NCBI GenBank assembly: GCA_038237515.1
Contig: JBBRYP010000012.1
Location: forward strand, 15,042 to 79,041
Direction: 5' to 3'
Length of the DNA: 64,000 nucleotides
DNA from: JBBQDZ01 sp038237515
Lineage (GTDB): Bacteria; Actinomycetota; Thermoleophilia; Gaiellales; Gaiellaceae
Under the pieces are notes generated by a model, which saw only the letters and a program-made list of their open reading frames with translations, was not told where the DNA came from and did not search any database. Positions 31,746 through 39,844 of the stretch are shown here, piece by piece (position 1 is the stretch's first letter; the number at the start of each line of letters is the position of its first letter). Made by a program: the position numbers and the translations under genes.

Positions 31746-33881
31746 GTGGAGCGGCGCTGCTACCGCGTGACGGGAGTCGTCCAGGGCGTCGGCTTCCGCC
31801 CGTTCGTCTTCGGCCTGGCGCGCCGTCACGCTCTCGGCGGCTTCGTGCTGAACGACGGCGAGGGGGTTTTGGTCGAGGTCGAAGGGAAGCCGGCCTCCCT
31901 CGACGCGTTCAGCGCGGCTCTACGGGACGAGGCGCCCGCGCTGGCGCGTGTCGACTCGGTCGTCGCCACGCCGCGGGCGGCGACCGGCGAACGCACTTTC
32001 AGGATCGCGCCGAGCGTGGCGGCCGGCCGCCGGGCGGCGGCGATCCCCGCTGACATCGCGACGTGCGACGACTGCCTGCGCGAGCTCTTCGACGAGGCCG
32101 ACCGCCGGTACCGCTACCCGTTCGTCAACTGCACCCAGTGCGGCCCGCGCTTCACGATCGTCGTCGCCACGCCCTACGACCGGGCGTCGACGACGATGGC
32201 CGGCTTCCCGATGTGCGACCCGTGCCGTGGAGAGTACGAGGACCCGCTCGACCGCCGCTTCCACGCCGAGCCGATCGCCTGCCCGGTCTGCGGGCCGCGG
32301 CTCTCGATGGCCGTCGAGGACGCCGTCGCCCTTCTCCGGGACGGCTCGATCCTCGCCGTGAAGGGGCTCGGGGGCTACCACCTCGCGTGCGATGCAGGAA
32401 ACGAAGACGTGGTTGCCCGCCTTCGCGCCCGGAAGCACCGGGAGGACAAGCCCTTCGCGCTGATGACGGCGCGGCCGGGAGCGGTCGCCGAGGTCGGCGA
32501 CGCGGAGTCGGCGCTGCTTCGCTCGCGGGAGCGTCCCATCGTGCTGCTCCGGCGAAAGGCGGGCGGCGCCGTCGCGCCGTCGGTCGCTCCGGGGAGCTCG
32601 TGGCTCGGCGTCATGCTTCCTTACACCCCGCTCCACCACCTGCTCGCCGCCGCCCTCGACGCGCCGCTCGTGCTCACGAGCGGCAACCGGTCGGACGAGC
32701 CGATCGCCTACGAGGACGACGAGGCGGCCGAGCGCCTCGCAGGGATCGCCGACGCGTTCCTCGCACACGATCGGCCGATTCACCGCCGCTGCGAGGATTC
32801 CGTCGTCCGCAGCGGGTTCCCGCTCCGCCGCTCGCGCGGCTACGCACCTGCCGCGATCCGGCTGCCGCTAGCGGCGCGACGCCCGCTCGTCGCCGCGGGC
32901 GGGGAGCTGAAGAGCACCTTCTGCGTCGCGCGCGGAGAGGAGGCTTTCCTCTCGCCGCACCTGGGCGACCTCGACACCGAGGCTGCCTATCGCGCCTTTC
33001 GGGCCGACCTCGAGCTGTACCTCGAGATGCTTGCCGTTCGCCCCGCTGTGATCGCCCACGACCTGCACCCCGAGTACCTGGCGACGAAGTGGGCGCTCGA
33101 GCAGGAGGCCGACCTTGTCGGCGTGCAGCACCACCACGCGCATGCTGTCGCGTGCCTGGCCGAGCACGGAGAACGAGGGCCGGCCCTGGCGCTCGTCTTC
33201 GACGGAACGGGCTTCGGCACCGACGGCACCCTCTGGGGAGGCGAGATCCTCCGCTGCGACCTCGAGGACTTCGAGCGGCTCGCCCACCTCGAGCCGGTGC
33301 CGCTCCCCGGCGGCGAGGCTGCGATCCGCGAGCCGTGGCGGATGGCGGCGATCCACCTCGAGCTGGCCGGCCGGCCCGTGCCCTTCGAGCGCTGGCCGCT
33401 CGTTCGCAACACCCTGACCGTCAACGCACCGCTCTCCTCCGGCATGGGTCGGCTGTTCGACGCGATCGCCACCCTCCTCGGCCTCCGCGAGACGGTGACC
33501 TACGAGGGCCAGGCGGCGATCGAGCTCGAGCAGCTCGCGGGCGAGACGGCTGCCGAGCCTTACGCCTGGCAGTTCGGAGATGGGCCGGCGCTCGTCGCGC
33601 TCCTCCATGACGACCTGGCGGCCGGACGGCCGCGCCCCCAGCTCGCGGCCGCCTTCCACGAGACGATCGCGGCGGCCGCCGCTGAGAAGTGTGCGGAGCT
33701 CGGAGGGGCGGCCGCCGTCGTCCTCTCCGGCGGCACCTTCCAGAACCTGCGCCTGCTCGACTCAGCCACGCGAAGGCTCCAAGCGCTCGGCTTCACCGTC
33801 CTGAGCCACCGGCTCGTGCCGCCGAACGACGGCGGCCTCAGCTACGGCCAGGCGGCGATCGCGGCGGCGCGGTCGGGATGA
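31746..33881 (+). CDS. hypF: Carbamoyltransferase HypF
   Basis: A 711-residue enzyme that makes carbamoyl-adenylate from carbamoyl phosphate and ATP and passes the group to HypE. Domain order: acylphosphatase (TGVVQGVGFRPFVFGLARRH, residues about 7-27), two zinc fingers (CDDC...CTQC and CDPC...CPVC, about 105-185), a YrdC domain (LAVKGLGGYHLACDA onward, KHREDKPFALM) and a Kae1-like domain with HHHAHAVACLAEHG and LVFDGTGFGTDGTLWGGE. The start is GTG 31746. It is on the opposite strand to the other hyp genes. Confidence 0.96.
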   Translation: MERRCYRVTGVVQGVGFRPFVFGLARRHALGGFVLNDGEGVLVEVEGKPASLDAFSAALRDEAPALARVDSVVATPRAATGERTFRIAPSVAAGRRAAAIPADIATCDDCLRELFDEADRRYRYPFVNCTQCGPRFTIVVATPYDRASTTMAGFPMCDPCRGEYEDPLDRRFHAEPIACPVCGPRLSMAVEDAVALLRDGSILAVKGLGGYHLACDAGNEDVVARLRARKHREDKPFALMTARPGAVAEVGDAESALLRSRERPIVLLRRKAGGAVAPSVAPGSSWLGVMLPYTPLHHLLAAALDAPLVLTSGNRSDEPIAYEDDEAAERLAGIADAFLAHDRPIHRRCEDSVVRSGFPLRRSRGYAPAAIRLPLAARRPLVAAGGELKSTFCVARGEEAFLSPHLGDLDTEAAYRAFRADLELYLEMLAVRPAVIAHDLHPEYLATKWALEQEADLVGVQHHHAHAVACLAEHGERGPALALVFDGTGFGTDGTLWGGEILRCDLEDFERLAHLEPVPLPGGEAAIREPWRMAAIHLELAGRPVPFERWPLVRNTLTVNAPLSSGMGRLFDAIATLLGLRETVTYEGQAAIELEQLAGETAAEPYAWQFGDGPALVALLHDDLAAGRPRPQLAAAFHETIAAAAAEKCAELGGAAAVVLSGGTFQNLRLLDSATRRLQALGFTVLSHRLVPPNDGGLSYGQAAIAAARSG

Positions 33882-33911
33882 CGGTGCGAGGCGGAGGTGC
33901 CGAGCGGGCTG

Positions 33912-34361
33912 CTAGACGAAACGGAAGAACTGGCCCGTACCGATCGTCTGGCCGCCGACCGTCGTGGTGATGACGATCGTCGCTTTCGGGAAGGAGCCGT
34001 TGAGGCTGAAGAACCAGTGGAAGCCGGTCTTGAACGTGCGTGGCAGGTGCAGGGTCACCGGCGTGGTCAAGGGCTGGCGCGCCTTGCCGTCGAGGATGTT
34101 GAAGGTGACCGTGCCGGGCGCCCAGGAGCCCTTCGTGTCGACGAAGAACTGGACCTTCGGAGAGGAGGCGGGAATCCCGAGGCCGAAGGGGCCGACGCAG
34201 TTCCAGTAACCGCTCGGCTGCTTGACGGCACTCTTGCAGGCGGTGATCACGACCGATCTCGCCGACGAAGCAGAGAGGGCGTCCCGCGGACCCGCCAGGC
34301 CGGCGAGTGTTCCGCACGATGCCAGCGCAAGAACGACCGTGAGACGCCGCAGACTCACCAT
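33912..34361 (-). CDS. Secreted protein of unknown function
   Basis: A 149-residue protein with a Sec signal peptide (MVSLRRLTVVLALASCGTLA, then GLAGPRDA; cleavage probably near residue 28). The mature part is small and beta-rich (WAPGTVTFNILDGKARQP, TIVITTTVGGQTIGTGQFFRFV) with two Cys, which suggests an extracellular Ig-like or adhesin-like fold. ATG 34361 lies 6 nt after a -10 box, so the mRNA is probably leaderless; the start nine codons upstream is rejected. No family is recognised. Confidence 0.7.
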   Translation of the reverse strand: MVSLRRLTVVLALASCGTLAGLAGPRDALSASSARSVVITACKSAVKQPSGYWNCVGPFGLGIPASSPKVQFFVDTKGSWAPGTVTFNILDGKARQPLTTPVTLHLPRTFKTGFHWFFSLNGSFPKATIVITTTVGGQTIGTGQFFRFV

Positions 34362-34367
34362 CCACTG

Positions 34368-34396
34368 ATCCTGAGGCCGTACCCGCACCTTGTCAA
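34368..34396 (-). promoter_or_regulatory. Promoter of the secreted-protein gene (leaderless)
   Basis: TTGACA (34396-34391), 17-nt spacer, CAGGAT (34373-34368) on the minus strand. Transcription would begin at or next to the ATG at 34361. Confidence 0.6.
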
Positions 34397-34502
34397 CTCG
34401 AGGCGTTGTGGAAGCGGGCGCTACTCAGCTAGCTCGACAGGTACGTCCCGGCGTCGTGCGTGAAACGGCGCCGCCGGATCTCGCATAGACATTGCGAGGC
34501 TG

Positions 34503-35048
34503 ATGGATACCGACGCTCAGCTGATACGCGCCGCACAAAAGGATCCCGATGCGCTTGCCGAGCTCTATCGCCGGCGCGCGGCCGCGGTCCACGCGTTCTT
34601 CCGGGCGCGCGCACCGGAGCGGGTCGTGGGAGAACTGACGGCCGAGGCATTCGCACAGGCCGTGCTCTCCCTCCACCGGTTCCGCGACGAGGCGGACGGC
34701 TCCGCGCTCCCGTGGCTCTACGGGATCTCCCGGAACCTGCTCCGCACCTACCACGAGCGTGAGCGGGTCGAGAGAAATGCCCGCGAGCGGCTCGGGATGC
34801 CGATTCGCGACTACGAATTGGACGTCGACGCGACGACCGAGCGGATCGACGCGGAGCGGCTTGCTCCGATCCTGGCCGGCGCACTCGACGCCCTACCGCT
34901 CTCCCAGCGGCGTGCGGTCGAGCTGCGGGTCGTCGAGGAGCGTCCCTACCAGGAGGTCGCGGGATCCCTCGGCTGCTCGGAGGTCGCGGCTCGCATACGG
35001 GTCTCGCGCGCCCTCGGATCGCTCTCCCGCGTCTTGAAAGGAGTCTGA
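34503..35048 (+). CDS. ECF-type RNA polymerase sigma factor
   Basis: A 181-residue extracytoplasmic-function sigma factor. Region 2 runs from DALAELYRRRAAAVHAFFRA to SALPWLYGISRNLLRTYHER (residues about 15-85). Region 4 has a helix-turn-helix from LPLSQRRAVELRVVEERPY to SEVAARIRVSRALGSL (about 130-175). The unusual VVGELTAEAFAQAVLSLHRF segment replaces the common DLxQE-type motif, as in several actinobacterial ECFs. It overlaps none but lies 1 nt from the next gene, which probably encodes its membrane partner. Confidence 0.88.
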   Translation: MDTDAQLIRAAQKDPDALAELYRRRAAAVHAFFRARAPERVVGELTAEAFAQAVLSLHRFRDEADGSALPWLYGISRNLLRTYHERERVERNARERLGMPIRDYELDVDATTERIDAERLAPILAGALDALPLSQRRAVELRVVEERPYQEVAGSLGCSEVAARIRVSRALGSLSRVLKGV

Positions 35049-35049
35049 A

Positions 35050-35670
35050 ATGGCAACGGATCTCGAAGCTATCGGGCACGACCTTGCGATCGCCTTCACC
35101 AGCCGGCTCGAGTCGCGGACTCATCGCCGCCGTCGCACTCGGATGGCCGCTCTCGCCGTGCTTGCTGCGGGCGCGTTCTGTGCGGCGGCGATCGCGAGCG
35201 GCATCGGCGCCGGTCTGCCGCTCGATCCTACGCACTGGTCGATCCTCGGCGGTGGAACCGTCGACGACGGCCGTGCCGAGTACGTCCACGCGAAGAACCT
35301 GGCGGACGGCTCGAACTCGACCTTCATGGTCGAGCACGACGCCGGCCTTCCCGCCTATCAGGCATTCCTACTGCACGAGCGGACGCTCGCCGCGGCGCAG
35401 GAGTCCTCACCGGTTCCGGTGCGTGTGGAGCAGGGCGAGCGCTGCACGGCGGCCGAGCTCACGCGAGCGGAGGTGGTGGCACTCCGGACGCTCCGGGCGA
35501 GCTTCCCGGCCGGAACGAACGCGGACGCGACCAAGGCCGCCGTCGACGACGCCCTCCAGGGCGCCTTCGCGGGGTCGCCCTGCCGCGGTCTCGAGTATGG
35601 CGGCGAGCAGGCACGACTCGTCTACGCAGGGACCGAGCCCGAGGCGTTGCTCATGGCCGGGGCACGCTAG
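35050..35670 (+). CDS. Membrane protein paired with the ECF sigma factor
   Basis: A 206-residue protein: a basic cytoplasmic start of about 30 residues, one membrane helix (MAALAVLAAGAFCAAAIASG, about residues 32-51) and an outside domain of about 150 residues. It starts at ATG 35050, one base after the sigma factor stop, with AAGGAG upstream. Place and topology suggest an anti-sigma or sensor partner, but no zinc-binding HxxxCxxC anti-sigma motif is visible. The external part matches no family I know. Confidence 0.65.
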   Translation: MATDLEAIGHDLAIAFTSRLESRTHRRRRTRMAALAVLAAGAFCAAAIASGIGAGLPLDPTHWSILGGGTVDDGRAEYVHAKNLADGSNSTFMVEHDAGLPAYQAFLLHERTLAAAQESSPVPVRVEQGERCTAAELTRAEVVALRTLRASFPAGTNADATKAAVDDALQGAFAGSPCRGLEYGGEQARLVYAGTEPEALLMAGAR

Positions 35671-35803
35671 ATCCCGATCCCGCCGCGGTCGCGCACGCTC
35701 AGCGCGCGGCCGCGGCGGGATGGTTCAGGCTCCCGCGTCGCTGCGCGCGCGAGCCGCCGCGGATACGCGGTGGCGTCGGCCGGGCGCGTGGCATGCTGGA
35801 AGC

Positions 35804-36703
35804 GTGCCGGCCGAGCTCGCAATCCGCCTGCGCGGCGTTGTCAAGCGGTACGGGCCGATCACCGCCGTCGGCGGACTCGACCTCGACGTTCCGGTCGGAA
35901 CCTGCGTCGGCCTGCTCGGGCCAAACGGCGCCGGGAAGTCGACGACGATGCGGCTGCTGACCGCCCAGGCGATCGCCGACGAGGGCGAGCTCGAGGTGCT
36001 GGGGTTCCGGCTGCCGGCCGAGTCGAAGGCGGCGCGTGCCCAGTGCGGCGTCGTGCCACAGCTCGACAACCTCGACGTCACCCTCACGGTCGAGCAGAAC
36101 CTGCTCGTCTTCACGCACCTCTACCGGATCGGCCGCCGCGACCGCTGCGAGGCGGTCGAGCGCTCACTCGCGATGGCCAACCTCGTCGACCGTCGCGCCA
36201 CGCGCGTCGACAAGCTCTCCGGCGGGATGCGGCGGCGCCTGCTGATCGCCCGTGCGCTCGTCCACCGGCCACGCCTCGTGCTCCTCGACGAGCCGACGGT
36301 CGGCCTCGACCCGCAGGTTCGCCAGGAGCTCTGGGCGCTGATCGACGCCCTGCGTGCGGAGGGGACGACGATCCTCATGTCGACGCACTACATCGAGGAG
36401 GCCGAGCGCCTCGCGGACACCGTGCTGATCATGTCCCACGGCAAGGCCGTTGCTTCCGGGCCGCCCGCCGAGCTCGTCGCGCACCATGCCGGTGCGGAAG
36501 CTGTAGAGGTGTTCGGGCCCCCGGCGCAGCTCGCGGAGGCCGAGGCCGCCGCCGCGGCGAGCGGCCTCCGCACGCGCCGGACAGGGACCAGCATCTCGAT
36601 CCTCGGCGTCGAGCGCGCGGACGGCCGCGCACCCGAAGGGCCGCGCCGTCCCGCGAACCTCGAGGACGTCTTCGTGCTCCTGACCGGCGAGGAGATCGAC
36701 TGA
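35804..36703 (+). CDS. ABC-2 type exporter ATP-binding protein
   Basis: A 299-residue ATPase. Walker A GPNGAGKSTTMRLL (about residue 42), signature KLSGGMRRRLLIARAL (about 145), Walker B LVLLDEPTVGLDP (about 167) and the H-loop MSTHYIEEAERL. This is the DrrA/NodI plan for drug, lipid or polysaccharide export. The start is GTG 35804, since the ABC fold begins directly after it. The stop overlaps the permease ATG (TGATG), which defines a two-gene exporter. The substrate is unknown. Confidence 0.9.
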   Translation: MPAELAIRLRGVVKRYGPITAVGGLDLDVPVGTCVGLLGPNGAGKSTTMRLLTAQAIADEGELEVLGFRLPAESKAARAQCGVVPQLDNLDVTLTVEQNLLVFTHLYRIGRRDRCEAVERSLAMANLVDRRATRVDKLSGGMRRRLLIARALVHRPRLVLLDEPTVGLDPQVRQELWALIDALRAEGTTILMSTHYIEEAERLADTVLIMSHGKAVASGPPAELVAHHAGAEAVEVFGPPAQLAEAEAAAAASGLRTRRTGTSISILGVERADGRAPEGPRRPANLEDVFVLLTGEEID

Positions 36704-37503
36704 TGGCGACCGCGCCGCCTGCGGCTGCCCGAGGGCGAATCGGCCGGCTCGAACGCTCGGCGCTGACGGGCGTGCTCGTCCGGGAGGTCGTCAACTTCTC
36801 GTCGTACTGGCGCTCCACGACGTTCTCGTCGACGGTCGAGCCCACCATCTACCTCCTGGCCTTCGGCTTCGGCTTCGGCTCGCTCGTCAGCAGGGTGGGC
36901 GGCTACCGCTACGTCGAGTTCGTCGGCACGGGGACGGTCGCGACCGCGGTCCTCTTCTCGAGCGCCTTCCCCGCGATGTTCGGAACGTTCATCAAGTACA
37001 AGTTCCAGAAAACCTACGACGCCATCCTCGCCGCACCCGTCGACACCGAGGAGCTCGTGACGGCGGAGGCCCTGTGGGTCGCGACCCGCGCCTCGGTCTA
37101 CGGCTGCGTCCCGCTCCTCGTCGCGATCGCCTTCGGGCTCGATCCGGCGTGGGGGATGCTGACGGTGCCGCTAATCGCCTTCATCGCCGGCTTCGGCTGG
37201 GCGTGCTTCGGCATCTGCATCGCCGGGTTCGCCTCGTCGATCGAGAACTTCAACTACGTGATCAGCGCCGTCCTCACCCCGCTCTTCCTCGTCGCCGGCA
37301 CGTTCTTCCCGCTCAGCCAGCTGCCCGAGTGGGCGCAGATCCTTGGCAACGTCAACCCGCTGCACCACTGCGTCGAGCTCGTCCGCCACGCCGCGTTCGG
37401 CTTCGACCGCTGGGACCCCGCGCGCGTCGCCGCGCTCGTCGCGTTCGGGCTCCTTGCGTGGCGCGTCGCGATCCACGCGATGACGCGCAAGCTCGTCGAC
37501 TGA
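36703..37503 (+). CDS. ABC-2 type exporter permease (NodJ/DrrB-like)
   Basis: A 266-residue inner-membrane protein with about six helices. It includes VEPTIYLLAFGFGFGSLVS, TKYKFQ-type linker (FIKYKFQKTYDAILAAPVD), ENFNYVISAVLTPLFLVAG and TFFPLSQLPEWAQILGNVNP, the last being the conserved re-entrant region of this family. It pairs with the ATPase just upstream to export a small molecule or lipid-linked compound. It starts at ATG 36703. Confidence 0.88.
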   Translation: MATAPPAAARGRIGRLERSALTGVLVREVVNFSSYWRSTTFSSTVEPTIYLLAFGFGFGSLVSRVGGYRYVEFVGTGTVATAVLFSSAFPAMFGTFIKYKFQKTYDAILAAPVDTEELVTAEALWVATRASVYGCVPLLVAIAFGLDPAWGMLTVPLIAFIAGFGWACFGICIAGFASSIENFNYVISAVLTPLFLVAGTFFPLSQLPEWAQILGNVNPLHHCVELVRHAAFGFDRWDPARVAALVAFGLLAWRVAIHAMTRKLVD

Positions 37504-37660
37504 CGGCGGGTCGTAGCCAGGCCGACGAGCACGAGAACGAACGGGCTCGCGAAACGACCGGGGAGATGATTAGAGAGAACGTCCGCGGAGAAAGCTCTCG
37601 CTGCGGCCCTCACGACCTCCCCGCCGCGCCTCGGTCGTCCATCAGAGGAAGGAGCTTCGC

Positions 37661-38362
37661 ATGGCCGAGAACACCGCCGACTTCCTGCTCGCGCGCCTGC
37701 GCGAGTGGGGCATCCACCGCATCTACGGCTACCCGGGCGACGGGATCAACGCGATCCTTGGCGCCCTCAACCGTGCAGCAGCGGCCCGGAGCTGATCCAG
37801 GTGCGCCACGAGGAGATGGCCGCGTTCATGGCCTGCGCGCACGCGAAGTTCACGGGCGAGGTCGGTGTCTGCCTCGCGACCTCGGGGCCGGGGGCGATCC
37901 ACCCCCCTGAACGGCCTGTACGACGCGAAGCTCGACCACCAGCGGTGGTAGCGATCGTCGGCCAGACGGCCACGCCCGCGCTCGGCGGCTCCTACCAGCA
38001 GGAGGTCGACCTGACGACGCTGTTCAAGGACGTCGCGCACGAGTACGTCGAGCTGGCTTCCTCGCCGGAGCAGATGCGGCATCTGGTCGACCGGGCGGTC
38101 CGGATCGCGAAGGCGGAGCGGACGGTCACCTGCCTGATCATTCCGAACGACGTCGGCGGCATGGACGCCGTAGAGACGCCTGCGCGCGCACACGCGACCA
38201 TCCACTCGTCGGTCGGTTACTCCCCGCCGACGATCGTGCCGACCGAGGCCGACCTGAAGCGAGCGGCCGAGGCTCTGAACGCCGGCGAGCAGGCCGCGAT
38301 GCTGGTCGGCGCAGGGGGCGCTCGGCGCCACAGACGAGGTGGTGCAGGCCGCGGAGCTGCTC
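37661..38362 (+). pseudogene. Thiamine-pyrophosphate enzyme remnant (pyruvate oxidase/acetolactate synthase-like)
   Basis: It starts well (ATG 37661, AGGAAGGAG upstream) with MAENTADFLLARLREWGIHR, then IYGYPGDGINAILGAL. The frame then shifts several times: IQVRHEEMAAFMACAHAKFT, LNGLYDAKLDHQ, VVAIVGQTATPALGGSYQQE, DVAHEYVELASSPEQMRHLV, and finally GATDEVVQAAELLG near 38350. At least four indels, some in runs of C or G, break the frame. The central domain ends early, and the whole C-terminal TPP-binding domain (about 250 residues) is missing. The sequence passes directly into an unrelated enolase-superfamily tail. Confidence 0.85.
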
Positions 38363-38631
38363 GGCTCACCGGCTTCCTGCACGTCGCAGCGCTCTGCCGG
38401 GCGCGCTCGCTCCAGCTCTCGGCCCACTGCGGACCCTCGATCCACGTCCATCCCCTGCTGCGCGGTCGTGCCGCTGCGCCACCTCGAGTACTTCCACGAC
38501 CACGTCGGATCGAGCAGATGCTCTTCGACGGCGTGCTCGTGCCTGTGCCCGGCGAGCTTCGTCCCGACCTCTCGCGGCCCGGGAACGGGCTCGAGCTCAA
38601 GCGCGCCCACGCCGAGCGCTACGCGATCTGA
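38363..38631 (+). pseudogene. Mandelate racemase/muconate-lactonising enzyme C-terminal remnant
   Basis: The last about 85 residues of an enolase-superfamily protein in two frames: LTGFLHVAALCRARSLQLSA and HCGPSIHVHP, then VVPLRHLEYFHDHV (shifted), then RIEQMLFDGVLVPVPGELRP and DLSRPGNGLELKRAHAERYA up to the TGA at 38629. The intact enzyme would have about 370 residues. It is joined to the TPP enzyme remnant at about 38362 with no spacer, so one large deletion probably removed the end of one gene and the start of the next. Confidence 0.8.
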
Positions 38632-38646
38632 CCCAAGGAGGCGACG

Positions 38647-39096
38647 ATGATGCTCACGCAGCGAAAGCGCGGCCTGGCCGCGAGAACGCTCGCCAACGTG
38701 CGCGCCGGACGGATGCAGCGGACCCTCGCCGCGGCGACGGCTCTGAGTGCGCCACCGCTCGCGTTCGAGATCTACCTCGAGCACTACAAGGGCTCGTTCG
38801 GCGACAAGTGGATGTGGACGCCCGTGTTCCTGACGCCGCCGCTGACCGCGGCCGGGATCGCCGGCGTCTTCTCGGAACGGGCGGCGAAGACGGTGCTGCC
38901 GGCGCTCTCGGCCCTCTACTGCCTCGACGGCCTCATCGGTGTGCTCACGCACTTCCAGGGCGTACGCAAGAAGCCCGGCGGCTTCTCGGAGCCGACCTAC
39001 AACCTCGTGATGGGGCCGCCCCTGCTCGCGCCGGGCTCGCTGCTCGTGGTCGGGGCCTTGGGGCTGCTCGCGCCGCTCATGAAGCGCGAGCGCTGA
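38647..39096 (+). CDS. Membrane protein of unknown function
   Basis: A 149-residue protein with about four hydrophobic segments (RTLAAATALSAPPLAFEIYL, PVFLTPPLTAAGIAGVFS, VLPALSALYCLDGLIGVLTH, LLVVGALGLLAPLM). ATG 38647 (or the ATG directly after it) follows AAGGAGGCGACG. It lies 1 nt before the gluconate-dehydrogenase-like small subunit gene and so probably belongs to the same operon. It could anchor that enzyme, but it has no heme-binding pattern. No family is recognised. Confidence 0.65.
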   Translation: MMLTQRKRGLAARTLANVRAGRMQRTLAAATALSAPPLAFEIYLEHYKGSFGDKWMWTPVFLTPPLTAAGIAGVFSERAAKTVLPALSALYCLDGLIGVLTHFQGVRKKPGGFSEPTYNLVMGPPLLAPGSLLVVGALGLLAPLMKRER

Positions 39097-39097
39097 G

Positions 39098-39811
39098 GTG
39101 GCTCCGGACTTCCGCCGCCCGCACCATCTGCCGAAGGTGCGCGGTGACCTCGGCGCCGACCCGGCGGAGCTGCCCCGTCAGCGCCGCGGGAAGACGCCGC
39201 AGATGCACGGCCGCTACCCCGACTACGACTGCCTCGAGCACGCCGGCCACTGGGACGCACTGACGCGCAGGGTCGTCCTCGACCGGGTCGAGCAGGTGCC
39301 GGAGCTGCGCTTCTTCACCGCCGCCGAGGCGGCCGCGCTCGGCGCCTTCTGCGACGTCGTGCTCGCCCAGGACGCCGAGCCGCGCATCCCCGTGCTCGCA
39401 CTCGTCGACCGGAAGCTCGCCGAGGGCCGCCTCGACGGGTATCAGTACGCCGACATGCCCGACGACCGCGAGACCTGGCGTCTCGTCGCTGCCGGGCTCG
39501 ACCACTCCGCGCGCGAGCGCAGCACCGACTCCTACGCCGCCTCGCCGCTCGAGCTGCAGCAGCGGATCATGGACGCCTTCGCGGAGGCCGAGCTGTCGGG
39601 CGGCGCCTGGGAGACGCTGAACGTGAAGCACGCCTGGGGCGTGGTCATGCGCAGCGTCCTGGCCGCGTTCTACTCGCATCCCTGGGCCTGGAACGAGATC
39701 GGCTTCGGCGGCCCCGCGTACCCGCGCGGGTACGCCAGGCTCGGGATCGGGCTGAGCGAGGCCTGGGAAGGCGACGAGGCGTTCGATCTCGATCCTGGCA
39801 GTGACCTCTAG
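39098..39811 (+). CDS. Gluconate 2-dehydrogenase subunit 3-like protein
   Basis: A 237-residue protein with the pattern of the small subunit of membrane-bound GMC dehydrogenases: LRFFTAAEAAALGAFCDVVL, IPVLALVDRKLAEGRLDGYQ and the C-terminal WNEIGFGGPAYPRGYARLGI. The usual Tat signal of this family is absent or very short, so the complex may be cytoplasmic or carried by its partner. The start is GTG 39098. The GMC flavoprotein follows after 33 nt. Confidence 0.82.
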   Translation: MAPDFRRPHHLPKVRGDLGADPAELPRQRRGKTPQMHGRYPDYDCLEHAGHWDALTRRVVLDRVEQVPELRFFTAAEAAALGAFCDVVLAQDAEPRIPVLALVDRKLAEGRLDGYQYADMPDDRETWRLVAAGLDHSARERSTDSYAASPLELQQRIMDAFAEAELSGGAWETLNVKHAWGVVMRSVLAAFYSHPWAWNEIGFGGPAYPRGYARLGIGLSEAWEGDEAFDLDPGSDL

Positions 39812-39844
39812 CGTGGGCGAACCCAGCCAGGAGCGCGGCGTTCG

